A DNA stretch of 64,000 nt from Bacillus timonensis (GCF_004799755.1 NZ_SLUB01000007.1:1-64000), one strand, 5' to 3'. Positions 52,856 to 62,387 are shown, numbered from the stretch's first letter. Notes: a model not told the origin generated them from the letters alone. Numbers and translations are program-made.

Positions 52856-52924
52856 TTTCCACCCCAATCCGAATCCATTCTACCTCACCGAAAGTTCGTT
52901 CATTTCCGGAAACTTGCATTACAA

Positions 52925-53896
52925 TTAATGCTTACTAAATCGCTCAATAAACCCCTCATCCACTTCAATATTTTCTTCAAGTAGCCCCGCAATAACAGCC
53001 CCACCAACAGGCTCAATCCCGGGTCGAATTAACTTAGCTTTGATTGAATACTTTTCAAAAATCTCTTCCATTGGTCCCTTAAATAAATCAAGCCGATTAA
53101 AAAGACCTCCTGCAAGTACAACCGGTAATTCATGCGCTCTTTCTTTTTCGCTGAATTGCTTGTTTATTAAACAGCTAACCGCTTCTCCAATATGATTGGC
53201 ATTTTTTTGAATGATTGCTTGAGCAACCATATCTCCATGATCTGCTGCTGTAAAGACATGCCTACTTAAAGAAGCAATCAGCTCTTTTGGATTTACAGCA
53301 TTATAAATGGAATGAATGATATCTGGTAGGTTTTGAACTTGAAAATGCTCACATAGCAATGTGATTAATTCTGTCCCATCTGCTAGACCGTCATGAGAGC
53401 GAAAAGCTTCTTGTAATCCTTCACTACCTACGGCAAAACCACTTCCGCCCTCACCTAGTAAGTAGCCCCAGCCACCAACTCGGTCAAGAACCCCTTCACC
53501 GTTTAGACCAAAGGTAATCGAACCAGTACCTGCAATTTGAACAACTCCTGGCCTTCCCAAAGTACCTGAATACAGAGCCGTGATTGCATCATTATTAACT
53601 GTCACTGGAATGGCTTTAGGTAATACGGATTCCAGCAGCACCTTCATCTCTTTACGTGCTGACGGATGATCGACACCAGACATCCCTGCATAAACTCTTT
53701 TCACCTCTTTAAAGGCTTCCTTGCTCTCGGTCTTCAACATATCTATTAACTTAGCAAGCTCTTTTTGCAAATCTTCCTTTTTTACATTATTAGGGTTCGA
53801 TGCACCTACTGTAGCTTGGGCTATAATAATTCCTGCTTCTGTGGCAATAACCCCTTTAGTTTTCGTTCCACCACCATCAATGCCTATAATATACAT
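52925..53896 (-). CDS. BadF-family amino-sugar kinase (GlcNAc/MurNAc kinase-like)
   Basis: The 323-residue protein has the ASKHA fold motifs IIGIDGGGTKTKGVI (phosphate 1), NNDAITALYSG, QIAGTGSITFGLNGEG (phosphate 2) and PVVLAGGLFNRLDLF plus PVGGAVIAGLL (adenosine). The BadF/BcrA group includes MurK of Clostridium acetobutylicum, which phosphorylates MurNAc and GlcNAc at C6. Here it lies next to a MurR/RpiR gene and near murQ and namZ-like genes with no PTS, so it is the best candidate to make MurNAc-6-phosphate for MurQ. Substrate preference is inferred. Confidence 0.78.
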   Translation of the reverse strand: MYIIGIDGGGTKTKGVIATEAGIIIAQATVGASNPNNVKKEDLQKELAKLIDMLKTESKEAFKEVKRVYAGMSGVDHPSARKEMKVLLESVLPKAIPVTVNNDAITALYSGTLGRPGVVQIAGTGSITFGLNGEGVLDRVGGWGYLLGEGGSGFAVGSEGLQEAFRSHDGLADGTELITLLCEHFQVQNLPDIIHSIYNAVNPKELIASLSRHVFTAADHGDMVAQAIIQKNANHIGEAVSCLINKQFSEKERAHELPVVLAGGLFNRLDLFKGPMEEIFEKYSIKAKLIRPGIEPVGGAVIAGLLEENIEVDEGFIERFSKH

Positions 53897-53927
53897 GAAA
53901 GGATTCCCCCGTTATTTGTGATAAAAA

Positions 53928-53953
53928 AGACTAACCCATTTTCGAGTTAGCCT
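53928..53953 (-). terminator. Terminator between rpiR and kinase genes
   Basis: GGCTAACTC and GGGTTAGTC pair on the minus strand and are followed by T6. It lies just after the rpiR-type gene, so the kinase may have its own promoter or rely on read-through. Confidence 0.6.
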
Positions 53954-53968
53954 TTGATTTTAGTTGGT

Positions 53969-54829
53969 CTACTTATTCTTACCCATTAGAAACTCTACGG
54001 CTTCTCGAGTGGCATTTAAATGCATCAACGTATCATCGTATTGTAATGAGGCTACACACATAAAAAGAATGTCAATAACTTGCAGTTGCGCAATCCGAGA
54101 GGAAGTAGCACCACTCCTAAACGTCGTTTCCTTTGTTACAGAAGTGTACAATTTGATATCCGCGGCATCGGTTACAATTGAACTACCGTATTTTGTTAAA
54201 CTAATCGTCGTAGCCTTCTTCTCTTTTGCTAACTGTAAAACCTTAGCAACCTCTTTTGTTTCTCCTGAAAAAGAAATTCCTACAACCACGTCACCCGCTT
54301 CTGCATTTGCGACCTGTGTAGCTGCCATATGCATATCTGCAAATGCATAGGCTGTTTTATTGATTCGAAGAAATTTTTGCTGCGCATCCTGAGCGATAAT
54401 ACTTGAGGCGCCTACTCCAATAAAATGGATTCTCCTTGCATTTCTGACTACCTCAATCGCTTTTTCCAGTTCATCAACACTTAATAATTCTGCCGTTTCG
54501 CGAATCGTTTGAATACTATTATTGGTCATCTTTTCAATAACTGACACAATCGATTCATTCGGCTCGATATCACTAAATCCTAAATCATTCGTTTTCTGAA
54601 GGTCTCCCGCTATACGAAGCTTTAAATCCTGAAAGCCTTTTAGATTTAGTGATTTACAAAGCCTGATGACGGCCGCCCCACTCGTTGAGCTTCTTTTTCC
54701 TAATTCATTCGCAGTTAATGAAATAGACTCCTGGGGATTTTCAATAATATAAGAAGCAATTTTCTTCTCAGAGGGTGGTAAGCTTGGTAGCATCTCGGTA
54801 AGAATGACAAGTCCTCCATTTGTAGACAT
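53969..54829 (-). CDS. murR: MurR/RpiR-family regulator
   Basis: The 286-residue protein has an N-terminal RpiR helix-turn-helix (LPPSEKKIASYIIENPQESISLTANELGKRSSTSGAAVIRLCKSLNLKGFQDLKL, about 14-70) and a C-terminal SIS sugar-phosphate-binding domain (about 110-260, RRIHFIGVGASSIIAQDAQQKFLRI and VVVGISFSGETKEVAKVLQLA). MurR proteins repress MurNAc genes and respond to MurNAc-6-phosphate. Next to murQ, namZ-like and kinase genes this is its most probable role. It could also respond to GlcNAc-6-phosphate. Confidence 0.82.
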   Translation of the reverse strand: MSTNGGLVILTEMLPSLPPSEKKIASYIIENPQESISLTANELGKRSSTSGAAVIRLCKSLNLKGFQDLKLRIAGDLQKTNDLGFSDIEPNESIVSVIEKMTNNSIQTIRETAELLSVDELEKAIEVVRNARRIHFIGVGASSIIAQDAQQKFLRINKTAYAFADMHMAATQVANAEAGDVVVGISFSGETKEVAKVLQLAKEKKATTISLTKYGSSIVTDAADIKLYTSVTKETTFRSGATSSRIAQLQVIDILFMCVASLQYDDTLMHLNATREAVEFLMGKNK

Positions 54830-54962
54830 ACATGTATCAGCTCATTTCTTTTTATCTAAATACGAGTGTTAACGGGATTTCAAAGAAATGAATCCCAATT
54901 ATAACAATAGACTATTCTAATCTTTAATTTCAACTGATAGAGGACAAATTCCTCCTATAAGA

Positions 54963-55910
54963 TTATAAATCCTTCTTCATCACATGGAAGGTACGAGTGA
55001 TTGTGAATCCTGTTTTCTTATAAAGATACCCCGCTGAAGTCTTTTCACCTGTCCAAAGGAACCAAGCTCCATGTAAGCTTTCTGCTTTCATGTTTTGTAA
55101 ACATAAATGTAATAAGATTTTGCCCAAGCCTTTTCCTTGTTGCTCTGGGTCAACCCCAAATGGACCGAACCGATCCGGAACCTGCTCATAGCCTCCATAA
55201 ATACAGAATCCTACAACTTTATCACCCTGCCTTGCAACAAGAATTCGCTCCATCGGCAATCCCTGTAAAACGCCTTCACGGATGGCTCTTCCCCAATCTG
55301 GGTTAAACTTCAAATTAGCAAATTGGATAACCTCGTAAAGGTCTTTATCCTCTGCTTTCCTAAAGGTATAGCCCTCTTCTTCTCTTTGTTTCACAAGCTC
55401 TTTTATCTCATCGGAAAGCTTGTAATCAACTAAATTACGATCCATTGCTATTGGAGAATATAGCTTAGTAAAACCTTGTGCCTGTAAAAACTGGTAGGCA
55501 TCTGGATAAGCAGCCTCATCAATCCCTGGCATGATGTAATTTGGTGCATAAGAAGAGAAAAATACATGCTTTCGATTATTCTCTCTTAAAAAGTCAACAG
55601 CCTCTTTCATCAATTGTGCACCAACACCTGTACGTTGGTAACCTTTATCAACGAAAAAGAAAGGTATCCATCCATTTTCTGGTTCTAAATCTGTTCCAAA
55701 CATCGGTAAAAGTCTTCTTACTGCATACACACAGCCTATTAATTTATGATTCTCAAAAGCTAGCCTCATTCCCGCTGGATCAAAGTTCGCATCTAATAAA
55801 ACTAGATTCCGAAAACGCTTGGAAGTGATCGGATCCTTCCATAAGTTTTGATTCCAAAGCTCTACAATTTGTTTTTCATCACCTGATTGATAATGTCTAT
55901 ATTCCACCAT
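54963..55910 (-). CDS. Tandem-GNAT N-acetyltransferase (GlmA-like)
   Basis: The 315-residue protein has two GNAT domains. The first (about 1-155) includes GWIPFFFVDKGYQRTGVGAQLM, with acetyl-CoA loop RTGVGA. The second (about 175-315) includes GPFGVDPEQQGKGLGKILLHL, with loop QGKGLGK. It starts one base after the murQ stop, so it is coupled to MurQ. The two-domain layout and link to MurQ and a BadF kinase match the GlmA glucosamine/glucosaminide acetyltransferase context of Clostridium acetobutylicum. It may re-acetylate glucosaminyl wall fragments. Confidence 0.75.
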   Translation of the reverse strand: MVEYRHYQSGDEKQIVELWNQNLWKDPITSKRFRNLVLLDANFDPAGMRLAFENHKLIGCVYAVRRLLPMFGTDLEPENGWIPFFFVDKGYQRTGVGAQLMKEAVDFLRENNRKHVFFSSYAPNYIMPGIDEAAYPDAYQFLQAQGFTKLYSPIAMDRNLVDYKLSDEIKELVKQREEEGYTFRKAEDKDLYEVIQFANLKFNPDWGRAIREGVLQGLPMERILVARQGDKVVGFCIYGGYEQVPDRFGPFGVDPEQQGKGLGKILLHLCLQNMKAESLHGAWFLWTGEKTSAGYLYKKTGFTITRTFHVMKKDL

Positions 55911-55911
55911 A

Positions 55912-56826
55912 TTAATTCACTCCCTTACTAGCCAAATTAATTGCCTTTCGTACAAATCCATTAGCTGAATTAATGTGTTTTTTTGCGTCTTCGAAGGAAA
56001 CACCTGCTTTTATCATGACAATTGCTGGCTTAACCTCGTAGTTTGTTTTCTCCAGTATCTCTGTTGCTTTTTCATAAGAAACATTTGTAATAGTGGAGAC
56101 AATATTTTTGGCACGTTCCTGTAGCTTGATATTGCTTACTTTTAAATCAACCATTAGATTTTCATATACTTTTCCAACCTTTATCATTGTTGAGGTTGTG
56201 ATCATATTTAAAATTAATTTATGGGCAGTCGCAGCCTTCATCCGGGTTGAACCGGTCACTACTTCAGGTCCAGTTTCAACTTCAATAGCAATGTCCGCAT
56301 GCTGACTAATCTTTGAGTTTTTATTACTAGATAGGCTAACTGTCTTCGCACCAATTTGCTGAGCATATTGAAGCGCTCCAATCACATATGGTGTTCTTCC
56401 GCTTGCAGCAATCCCGATAACAACATCAATTTCTGTGAGGTTTCTTTCCTCCAAGTCGATAGCACCTAAATGGATATTGTCTTCCGCACCTTCCACTGCT
56501 TGAATAAAAGCATTACTTCCACCAGCAATAATCGCTTGCACAAGGTTAGGAGGAGTACTATATGTTGGTGGGCATTCAACAGCATCCAAAATGCCAATTC
56601 TCCCACTCGTGCCTGCGCCAATATAAAACAATCTGCCACCTTGACTTAAAGATTGATAGGCGATTTCTACAGTCTTTTCTATCTCGGGCAGAACATCTTC
56701 TACACGATAAGCGACTGTTTTATCCTCATTATTAATTGTCTTTAAAATTTCCATAGTGGACATGTTATCAATATTTGCAGAACTTTTATTTCGCAGTTCG
56801 GTTGTTAAAGCTGATATGTTTGTCAT
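55912..56826 (-). CDS. murQ: N-acetylmuramic acid 6-phosphate etherase (MurQ)
   Basis: The 304-residue protein is full length. MurQ cleaves the lactyl ether of MurNAc-6-phosphate to give GlcNAc-6-phosphate and D-lactate. It has the SIS motif FYIGAGTSGRIGILDAVECPPTY with E84, and VEGAEDNIHLGA with E115, corresponding to the catalytic Glu83 and Glu114 of the E. coli enzyme. [20 protein letters not shown] is the typical later motif. It begins 12 bases after the NamZ-like gene. A second murQ-type gene is at the end of the window. Confidence 0.95.
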   Translation of the reverse strand: MTNISALTTELRNKSSANIDNMSTMEILKTINNEDKTVAYRVEDVLPEIEKTVEIAYQSLSQGGRLFYIGAGTSGRIGILDAVECPPTYSTPPNLVQAIIAGGSNAFIQAVEGAEDNIHLGAIDLEERNLTEIDVVIGIAASGRTPYVIGALQYAQQIGAKTVSLSSNKNSKISQHADIAIEVETGPEVVTGSTRMKAATAHKLILNMITTSTMIKVGKVYENLMVDLKVSNIKLQERAKNIVSTITNVSYEKATEILEKTNYEVKPAIVMIKAGVSFEDAKKHINSANGFVRKAINLASKGVN

Positions 56827-56838
56827 ATGTTTACCATC

Positions 56839-57987
56839 CTATTTATACAAAAGATATGGTTCTCTTTGTTTTTTGAATGAAGCCACTTGCCCCTCACATG
56901 CCTCCAAGAAGTCTACTGAAGTTCCATGTAAAATGGAGTCCCTAAGCTTTTTCGTTCCTGCTAATAAATCAAAAAAGTATTTTCCATTATTACTACTGAT
57001 GAAGCTGAAATCATGAGGATACATGTCAGCTATCGTCTCTATAAGTAAAATTCCCGCTTCCAAAGAATTTAATTTTCGTCTATCAACTACATGTAGTTGT
57101 ATTCCTCGACATATTTCGTCTTTATGTTTTTGATAGGTAGGAATAAACGATGTAGGGCGTGCTAACACACCTGAAATCTTTTTTTGGTTAAATGTCTTCG
57201 CTAACCTTTGCCCATCTATAAATGGAGCACCAATGTATTCGAAGGGTCTCGTCGTTCCTCTTCCTTCTGATAAATTTGTTCCTTCCACAAGACATGTACC
57301 TGGATATAAGATGTTCATATCAATGTTTGTTGTGTTCGGAGAAGGCGGTACCCAAAAAAGACCTGTTTCATCATAATACATATCTCTTTTCCATCCTTGC
57401 ATTGGAACAATGGTCAACTCGCAATCATATCCAAATTCATGCTTAAATAATATAGCTAGTTCCCCGACAGTCATACCATGTCTGTTCGGAATTGGTAATA
57501 AACCTACAAATGACCTAACATCCTCCTCAACTAAGTTCCCTTCTAATTTTTCTCCTGAAACAGGATTAGGTCGATCCAAAACAACGAATTCCTTTCCGTA
57601 TTCCGCGCAAGCTTCCATCACATAGGCCATCGTGTAAATGAATGTATAATATCTTGAGCCAATATCCTGAAGATCAAAAACTACCACATCAACGGGCTCT
57701 AACATTTCCTTAGAAGGTTTTCGGCTTTCGCCATATAAACTAAAAACAGGTAACCCTGTATCTGGATCTACTGTCGTTACAACCTTTTCCCCTTCTTTCG
57801 CATCTCCACGAATGCCATGCTCAGGTGCGTATAAGGCAGTTAATTGAATGTCTGGGTGTTCATAAAATAGATCAATTGAAGGAACAAGGTTCTGATTTAC
57901 ACCCGTAATATTTGTTACGAGCCCAATTCGTTTACCTAGATAGCCTTTATATTGGCTCTCTAAAAAAACATCTAAACCAATCTTCAT
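56839..57987 (-). CDS. namZ: NamZ-family (DUF1343) exo-beta-N-acetylmuramidase, no signal peptide
   Basis: ATG 57985-57987 is preferred because TAGGAG lies seven bases upstream, giving 382 residues that begin MKIGLDVFLESQYKGYLGKR. Conserved parts are IGLVTNITGVN, LTALYAPEHGIRGDAKEGEKV, VVFDLQDIGSRYYTFIYTM, LDRPNPVSGEKLEGN, RHGMTVGELA, PPSPNTTNID and GTNLSEGRGTTRPFEYIGAPF, all typical of DUF1343. The characterised B. subtilis NamZ is secreted and removes MurNAc from glycan ends. This protein has no hydrophobic N-terminus, so it should cleave imported MurNAc saccharides in the cytoplasm. It is tightly linked to murQ. Confidence 0.85.
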   Translation of the reverse strand: MKIGLDVFLESQYKGYLGKRIGLVTNITGVNQNLVPSIDLFYEHPDIQLTALYAPEHGIRGDAKEGEKVVTTVDPDTGLPVFSLYGESRKPSKEMLEPVDVVVFDLQDIGSRYYTFIYTMAYVMEACAEYGKEFVVLDRPNPVSGEKLEGNLVEEDVRSFVGLLPIPNRHGMTVGELAILFKHEFGYDCELTIVPMQGWKRDMYYDETGLFWVPPSPNTTNIDMNILYPGTCLVEGTNLSEGRGTTRPFEYIGAPFIDGQRLAKTFNQKKISGVLARPTSFIPTYQKHKDEICRGIQLHVVDRRKLNSLEAGILLIETIADMYPHDFSFISSNNGKYFFDLLAGTKKLRDSILHGTSVDFLEACEGQVASFKKQREPYLLYK

Positions 57988-58040
57988 TAAACCACTCCTA
58001 ACCATCCGTTTCTAAATAGAACTGTTCATGTTAATATTCA

Positions 58041-58664
58041 TCATTCTTGGATTTCTTCTTTTGGAAATGATTTAATTGATATCCACATAAGTACATAACA
58101 CAGTAAAGAACCACCGAAATAAATAATTAACATAGGTACCATTCGTAATAGAGTGAGAACCAAAAGACAACCTAGGATCATGAATAGAGTTTGAAAAGGA
58201 CGACCAATCGCCATAATTAATGCATATTTGATATATTCTAACGTTTTAAACTGGTAATGAACGAATACCGGAAAAATATAGAGCACAACTGTAAAATACA
58301 CCAATAATAAAAATATAAATAAATAAGAGAGAGCAAGTGTAATGATTCCATCAGATGATTGGAAAAATCGAAGGTCAACGTAAAGCAATGCGCCTATTAA
58401 CGCCAATGCATAACCGAGTATGTTCGATTGAATAAATTCGGATTTGTAGTATTGCCAGAATGTCTTAAAGATTGGAATGTCTTTCTCACCTAGCATCCAT
58501 TTTCGAACAACTGAAAACATCGCAGCTGTAGCAGGAAAAAAGCCTAAAACAATGACACCCAATAATGAAAAAGCTACCCAAAGAAGATTGATATACAATA
58601 TTCTAGTTATAGCCTCCGCTATTCGATATATTTTCCAAATCAATCCTTCAAAACCTATACCCAT
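58041..58664 (-). CDS. DUF624 (YesL-like) membrane protein
   Basis: The 207-residue protein has about five hydrophobic helices. The N-terminus FEGLIWKIYRIAEAITRILYINLLWVAFSLLGVIVLGFFPATAAMFSVVRKWMLGEKD is characteristic of DUF624/YesL. Such proteins accompany LplABC/YtcQP-type importers in Bacillus and Paenibacillus and are presumed accessory components. It is located between the binding-protein gene and namZ. Confidence 0.87.
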   Translation of the reverse strand: MGIGFEGLIWKIYRIAEAITRILYINLLWVAFSLLGVIVLGFFPATAAMFSVVRKWMLGEKDIPIFKTFWQYYKSEFIQSNILGYALALIGALLYVDLRFFQSSDGIITLALSYLFIFLLLVYFTVVLYIFPVFVHYQFKTLEYIKYALIMAIGRPFQTLFMILGCLLVLTLLRMVPMLIIYFGGSLLCYVLMWISIKSFPKEEIQE

Positions 58665-58691
58665 TACATTTCACCTCAAAACTTGCGCCCT

Positions 58692-58735
58692 ATTTGGGAC
58701 AAGGAACCTGTCCCTGTGACCCATATGTGGTCCAG
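58692..58735. repeat. REP-like GGGAC hairpins, copy 3
   Basis: GGGACAAGGAACCTGTCCC forms one hairpin, and CCATATGTGG with a following GGGACAGC gives a second small one. The GGGACA/TGTCCC arms are those of the elements near 36600 and 38180. It separates the binding-protein and DUF624 genes and may act as an mRNA stability or attenuation element. Confidence 0.6.
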
Positions 58736-58757
58736 GGACAGCTCATCCTTTGTGTTA

Positions 58758-60353
58758 TTATTTTGCTTCTGCCCAACGATCGTATGCTGCTTGGTTGATT
58801 TTTGCCATTTCTTCAGCACCTAATTTGTTTAAAGTTTTAACGAAGTTATCCCACTCACCATCAATGGATGCTTGACCCGAAACAAATTTTGCTTCCATTT
58901 GTTCTAGATAAGAATCTAAGTCTGGTTTAATTGTATTGAGTTTCGCTTGTTCTTCTTCTGTAAAGTATACTTGTGGGAATGGTAATTTTGCATATGGTAA
59001 ATATTCATCTTCAATCCAACCTGAAATTAAGTGGATAGTTGGGTTATCTTCTTTCGCAAAGAATTCCTGTTCTAATACCATTGGTACAGGAGATCCAGCA
59101 CCTGGAGCATGCTGTGCATTTGCTTGTGTTGTATTCATTCCTTCTGGAGCTAACAGCTTCCAGTTTCCTTTATCATCCCACTCCCAGTTCTCGCCTTCAA
59201 CACCTAAACGTGCTAGGTAAGTTCCTTCTTCGGAATACATATGATCTAACCAACGCATTGTTGCCTCAGGATGCTCGTTATCTGAAGTGATCGCAGCGCG
59301 TCCTCTTTTAATTTCAGAGAGTTTTGTCATAAGCTTTTGATCATTAAACTCACTTGTTAATGGTGGTAATAGTGGATAATTTGCCCCTAATGCTGGATCA
59401 GCGTAGCCCACCATTACAATTGGCCAAGTTGGGAAAACACCTACAAGATCTTCTGCTCCTTTTGCTACATATTGTTCCCATGTATGAGAGAATACCTGTT
59501 GGTCTAAAAGCTTTTCAGAGTATAATCGGTTTAAGTATTTTAAGTATTCCTTATATCCATCCTGAACGAATGCATATCCAACCTTGCCGTCCTTTTCAAA
59601 AATTCCGCCTTGTTGGTTAATTCCGAAAGCCGGCATAAAGTGATATCTAAGTTCAGCAACACTTGAGGCAGTTAAAGGAATTTCATCCGCTTTTCCATTT
59701 TTATTCGGATCTTTTTCTTTATAATCCTTTAATAACTGGTAAAGTTCTTCTGTTGTCTCTGGTCTTTTGTCAATGCCTAAATTTTCTAACCAGTACCCAT
59801 TCATCCACATAATTGGTACTTGAGAAGTTGTAGATGTATCAATCCCAGGTAGTGCATAAATATGTCCGTCTGGCGCTGTAATCGAAGACTTTAGATCTGG
59901 ATATTTTTCCATAACCTTTTGTAGATTTGGTGCGTATTGGTCGATTAGACCCTCAAGTGGTGCTAGCAATCCTTGTGCCCCATAATCAACTTCTTCTGCA
60001 GCCGTGAAATTAGCCCCGAAAAAGAGGTCTGGAAGCTCCATACTTGTAAATGCTAATTGTTTTTGTTGCGCATATTGGTCTGATGTTGAAGTTCGGTAGG
60101 TGAAATCAATATTTGTTAACTCATTCATTTTCTTGAAGAAGTTCATATCTCCCCAATTTGGCTGAAGCGGAGAGCTCTGTCCCATCATTTCTAAAGTAAG
60201 TGCTTCATTTACAATTGGATAACCTGTTTCATTTAAGTTCTTTGGTGCTTCTTTTTCTTTCGATACTTCTTCCTTATTCGAACATGCTCCAAGAAGTAAA
60301 CTTGATGCTAGCAACACTGTTCCAGCTATTTTCATTTGCTTTTTGAATTTCAC
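58758..60353 (-). CDS. LplA/YtcQ-type solute-binding lipoprotein
   Basis: The 531-residue protein has a signal peptide ending in the lipobox LLLGAC (Cys about 24) and a large family 1 solute-binding fold. EALTLEMMGQSSPLQPNWGDMNFF, PDLFFGANFTAAEEVDYGAQGLLAPL and the KDPNKNGKADEIPLTA calcium-site-like segment are typical of the big LplA/YtcQ group, which binds oligosaccharides. It serves the two permeases encoded upstream. Because the operon continues into DUF624, namZ and murQ, the ligand is probably a muramyl or GlcNAc-containing saccharide; this is inferred. Confidence 0.88.
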   Translation of the reverse strand: MKFKKQMKIAGTVLLASSLLLGACSNKEEVSKEKEAPKNLNETGYPIVNEALTLEMMGQSSPLQPNWGDMNFFKKMNELTNIDFTYRTSTSDQYAQQKQLAFTSMELPDLFFGANFTAAEEVDYGAQGLLAPLEGLIDQYAPNLQKVMEKYPDLKSSITAPDGHIYALPGIDTSTTSQVPIMWMNGYWLENLGIDKRPETTEELYQLLKDYKEKDPNKNGKADEIPLTASSVAELRYHFMPAFGINQQGGIFEKDGKVGYAFVQDGYKEYLKYLNRLYSEKLLDQQVFSHTWEQYVAKGAEDLVGVFPTWPIVMVGYADPALGANYPLLPPLTSEFNDQKLMTKLSEIKRGRAAITSDNEHPEATMRWLDHMYSEEGTYLARLGVEGENWEWDDKGNWKLLAPEGMNTTQANAQHAPGAGSPVPMVLEQEFFAKEDNPTIHLISGWIEDEYLPYAKLPFPQVYFTEEEQAKLNTIKPDLDSYLEQMEAKFVSGQASIDGEWDNFVKTLNKLGAEEMAKINQAAYDRWAEAK

Positions 60354-60451
60354 AAAGAATCCCCCTTAAATGTTGTTATTTTTTATCTTATAAATGCCTC
60401 TTACCGTAAAATTTTTCCCTTCATTCTCACCTCCTTGTGAAATGGAAACTT

Positions 60452-61372
60452 TTATCCTTTTACAGAGCCAATCATGACACCTTTTAAGAAGAAGCGCTGT
60501 AAGAAAGGATAGGCGATTAAAAGTGGAGCCGCAGATACAATCATGACTGCATACTTCACAATACTTGCGATACGTGCTTGTTCCCCAATCGCCTCTATGT
60601 TTCCACCCTGCATCATAATTTCAGTTGCGATTTCTTGCTGTATTAAAATTTCCCTTAAGATAAGTTGAAGTGGGAAAAGTTCTCGATCAGTTAAATAAAT
60701 CAAAGCTCCAAAATACTGATTCCAGTGGCCTACTCCATAGAATAGAGCCATTACTGCAATAATGGGTGCTGATAATGGTAGCACGATTTGAAAGAATGTT
60801 CTGAACACAGAAGCACCATCAACCTCCGCTGCTTCCTCTAATCCCCTTGGAATGGTTACCTTAAAGAACGTCATCGTTACAATGATATTCCACACAGATG
60901 CTGCACTTGGTATAACCATTGCCCAAATGGTATTGACCATTCCTAGGTCCCTAACGAGGAGGTAAGTAGGTACAAGTCCACCATCAAAGAACATAGTAAA
61001 AATCAACATTCCCATGATGACACCTTTTCCGACTAATTCTGTTCGGGATAGAGCGTACGCACATGGTAAAGTAACAGCTAGATTAATAAAAGTACCCAGT
61101 AATGTGTAAAAGATCGTGTTTCGATATCCAATCCAAATGTCTTTACTTTCAAAGACCCTTTGGAACCCTTCAAATGTAATATCCTTCGGGAACAACCACA
61201 TTTCACCGGAATTTACGAAACTAGGGTTACTAATGGAGGCACTTACGATATAAATCAGTGGGTACATGATAATAATGATAAAAAACCAAACAAGAATTTT
61301 ATTCGTTATATCAAATATTCGGTCTGATTTTGTTTCCACTATTTTGCTAGACTTTTTCGGTTTTATTTTCAT
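60452..61372 (-). CDS. LplC/YtcP-type ABC permease
   Basis: The 306-residue protein has six helices and the EAA loop IPRGLEEAAEVDGASVFRTFFQIVLP (about 180-205). The C-terminus FLKGVMIGSVKG is that of YtcP/LplC permeases. It follows the partner permease by 13 bases and precedes the binding-protein gene. Confidence 0.92.
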   Translation of the reverse strand: MKIKPKKSSKIVETKSDRIFDITNKILVWFFIIIIMYPLIYIVSASISNPSFVNSGEMWLFPKDITFEGFQRVFESKDIWIGYRNTIFYTLLGTFINLAVTLPCAYALSRTELVGKGVIMGMLIFTMFFDGGLVPTYLLVRDLGMVNTIWAMVIPSAASVWNIIVTMTFFKVTIPRGLEEAAEVDGASVFRTFFQIVLPLSAPIIAVMALFYGVGHWNQYFGALIYLTDRELFPLQLILREILIQQEIATEIMMQGGNIEAIGEQARIASIVKYAVMIVSAAPLLIAYPFLQRFFLKGVMIGSVKG

Positions 61373-61385
61373 GCTGGATACTCCT

Positions 61386-62387
61386 TTACCATAGACTTGT
61401 ACCCGTTCTTCTTGCCAGTCTGTTAAATACGATTAAAATGATAAAGTTTATAACGGAGTTGAATAATCCTACTGCAGTCGAGTAGCTAAACTGACCATTC
61501 AATAAACCAATGTCATATACATAGGTTTGAATGACTTGTGAAGCTTCTAAGTTTAATGGATTTTGCATTAATAGAATTTTTTCAAAACCAACTGACATAA
61601 AATTCCCCATATTTAAGATAAGGAGAATAATAATCGTCGGCATGATTCCTGGTAGGTTAATATGCCATATCCGCTGCAATCTCGTTGCTCCATCTACTTT
61701 TGCGGCTTCATGCAACTGTGGATCAATACCTGCTAATGCTGCTAGATAAATAATGGCTCCCCATCCAAGGTTTTGCCATTCCCCAGAGAACACGAAGATT
61801 GTTTTAAACCAGGCAGGGCTTGTCATAAAATCAATAGGTTCAAAGCCTAATAATTGAATAAAATGATTGATAATACCTGTCGCGGGATCCAAAAATGCAA
61901 TGAGCATCCCAACAAAAACAACGACAGAAATAAAATGTGGTGCATAGGTAATTGTTTGAGCGGTCTTTTTGAATTTCCCATCCCTTAATTCATTTAGTGA
62001 TAATGCAACAATTATAGAAACGGGGAAAAGCAATAATTGATACAAATTAATCGATAGTGTATTCCACATTAAATCCCAGAAATAATATGATTCAAAAAAA
62101 CGAGTAAAATGTTCAAACCCAACCCATTCACTACCAAGAATTCCGTCTACAGCCCTAAAATTCTTAAATGCAATTTGGACACCATACATGGGGTAGTATT
62201 TAAATACTAGAAAATAGATAATAGCTGGTGCAAGTAAGATATATAACTGCCAATGCTTAATGATCTTCCCCATTCTCTGTGTTCTTACTTTACGTTTTTT
62301 TGGTGCCCCTTTTGAAATGGTTGTTTTAAGATCATCGGTTTCAATCTTCATTGGACTATTCATAAGAGTTGAGACAACCCCTTTCAT
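61386..62387 (-). CDS. LplB/YteP-type ABC permease
   Basis: The 333-residue protein has six helices with the EAA loop IDPQLHEAAKVDGATRLQRIWHINLPG (about 232-258). YYPMYGVQIAFKNFRAVDGILGSEWVGFEHF after the first helix is typical of LplB/YteP. The start is uncertain: AAAGGGG lies after the first ATG, so translation may begin at the ATG in MNSPMKIET, eight codons in. It forms the translocation channel with the downstream permease. Confidence 0.92.
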   Translation of the reverse strand: MKGVVSTLMNSPMKIETDDLKTTISKGAPKKRKVRTQRMGKIIKHWQLYILLAPAIIYFLVFKYYPMYGVQIAFKNFRAVDGILGSEWVGFEHFTRFFESYYFWDLMWNTLSINLYQLLLFPVSIIVALSLNELRDGKFKKTAQTITYAPHFISVVVFVGMLIAFLDPATGIINHFIQLLGFEPIDFMTSPAWFKTIFVFSGEWQNLGWGAIIYLAALAGIDPQLHEAAKVDGATRLQRIWHINLPGIMPTIIILLILNMGNFMSVGFEKILLMQNPLNLEASQVIQTYVYDIGLLNGQFSYSTAVGLFNSVINFIILIVFNRLARRTGTSLW

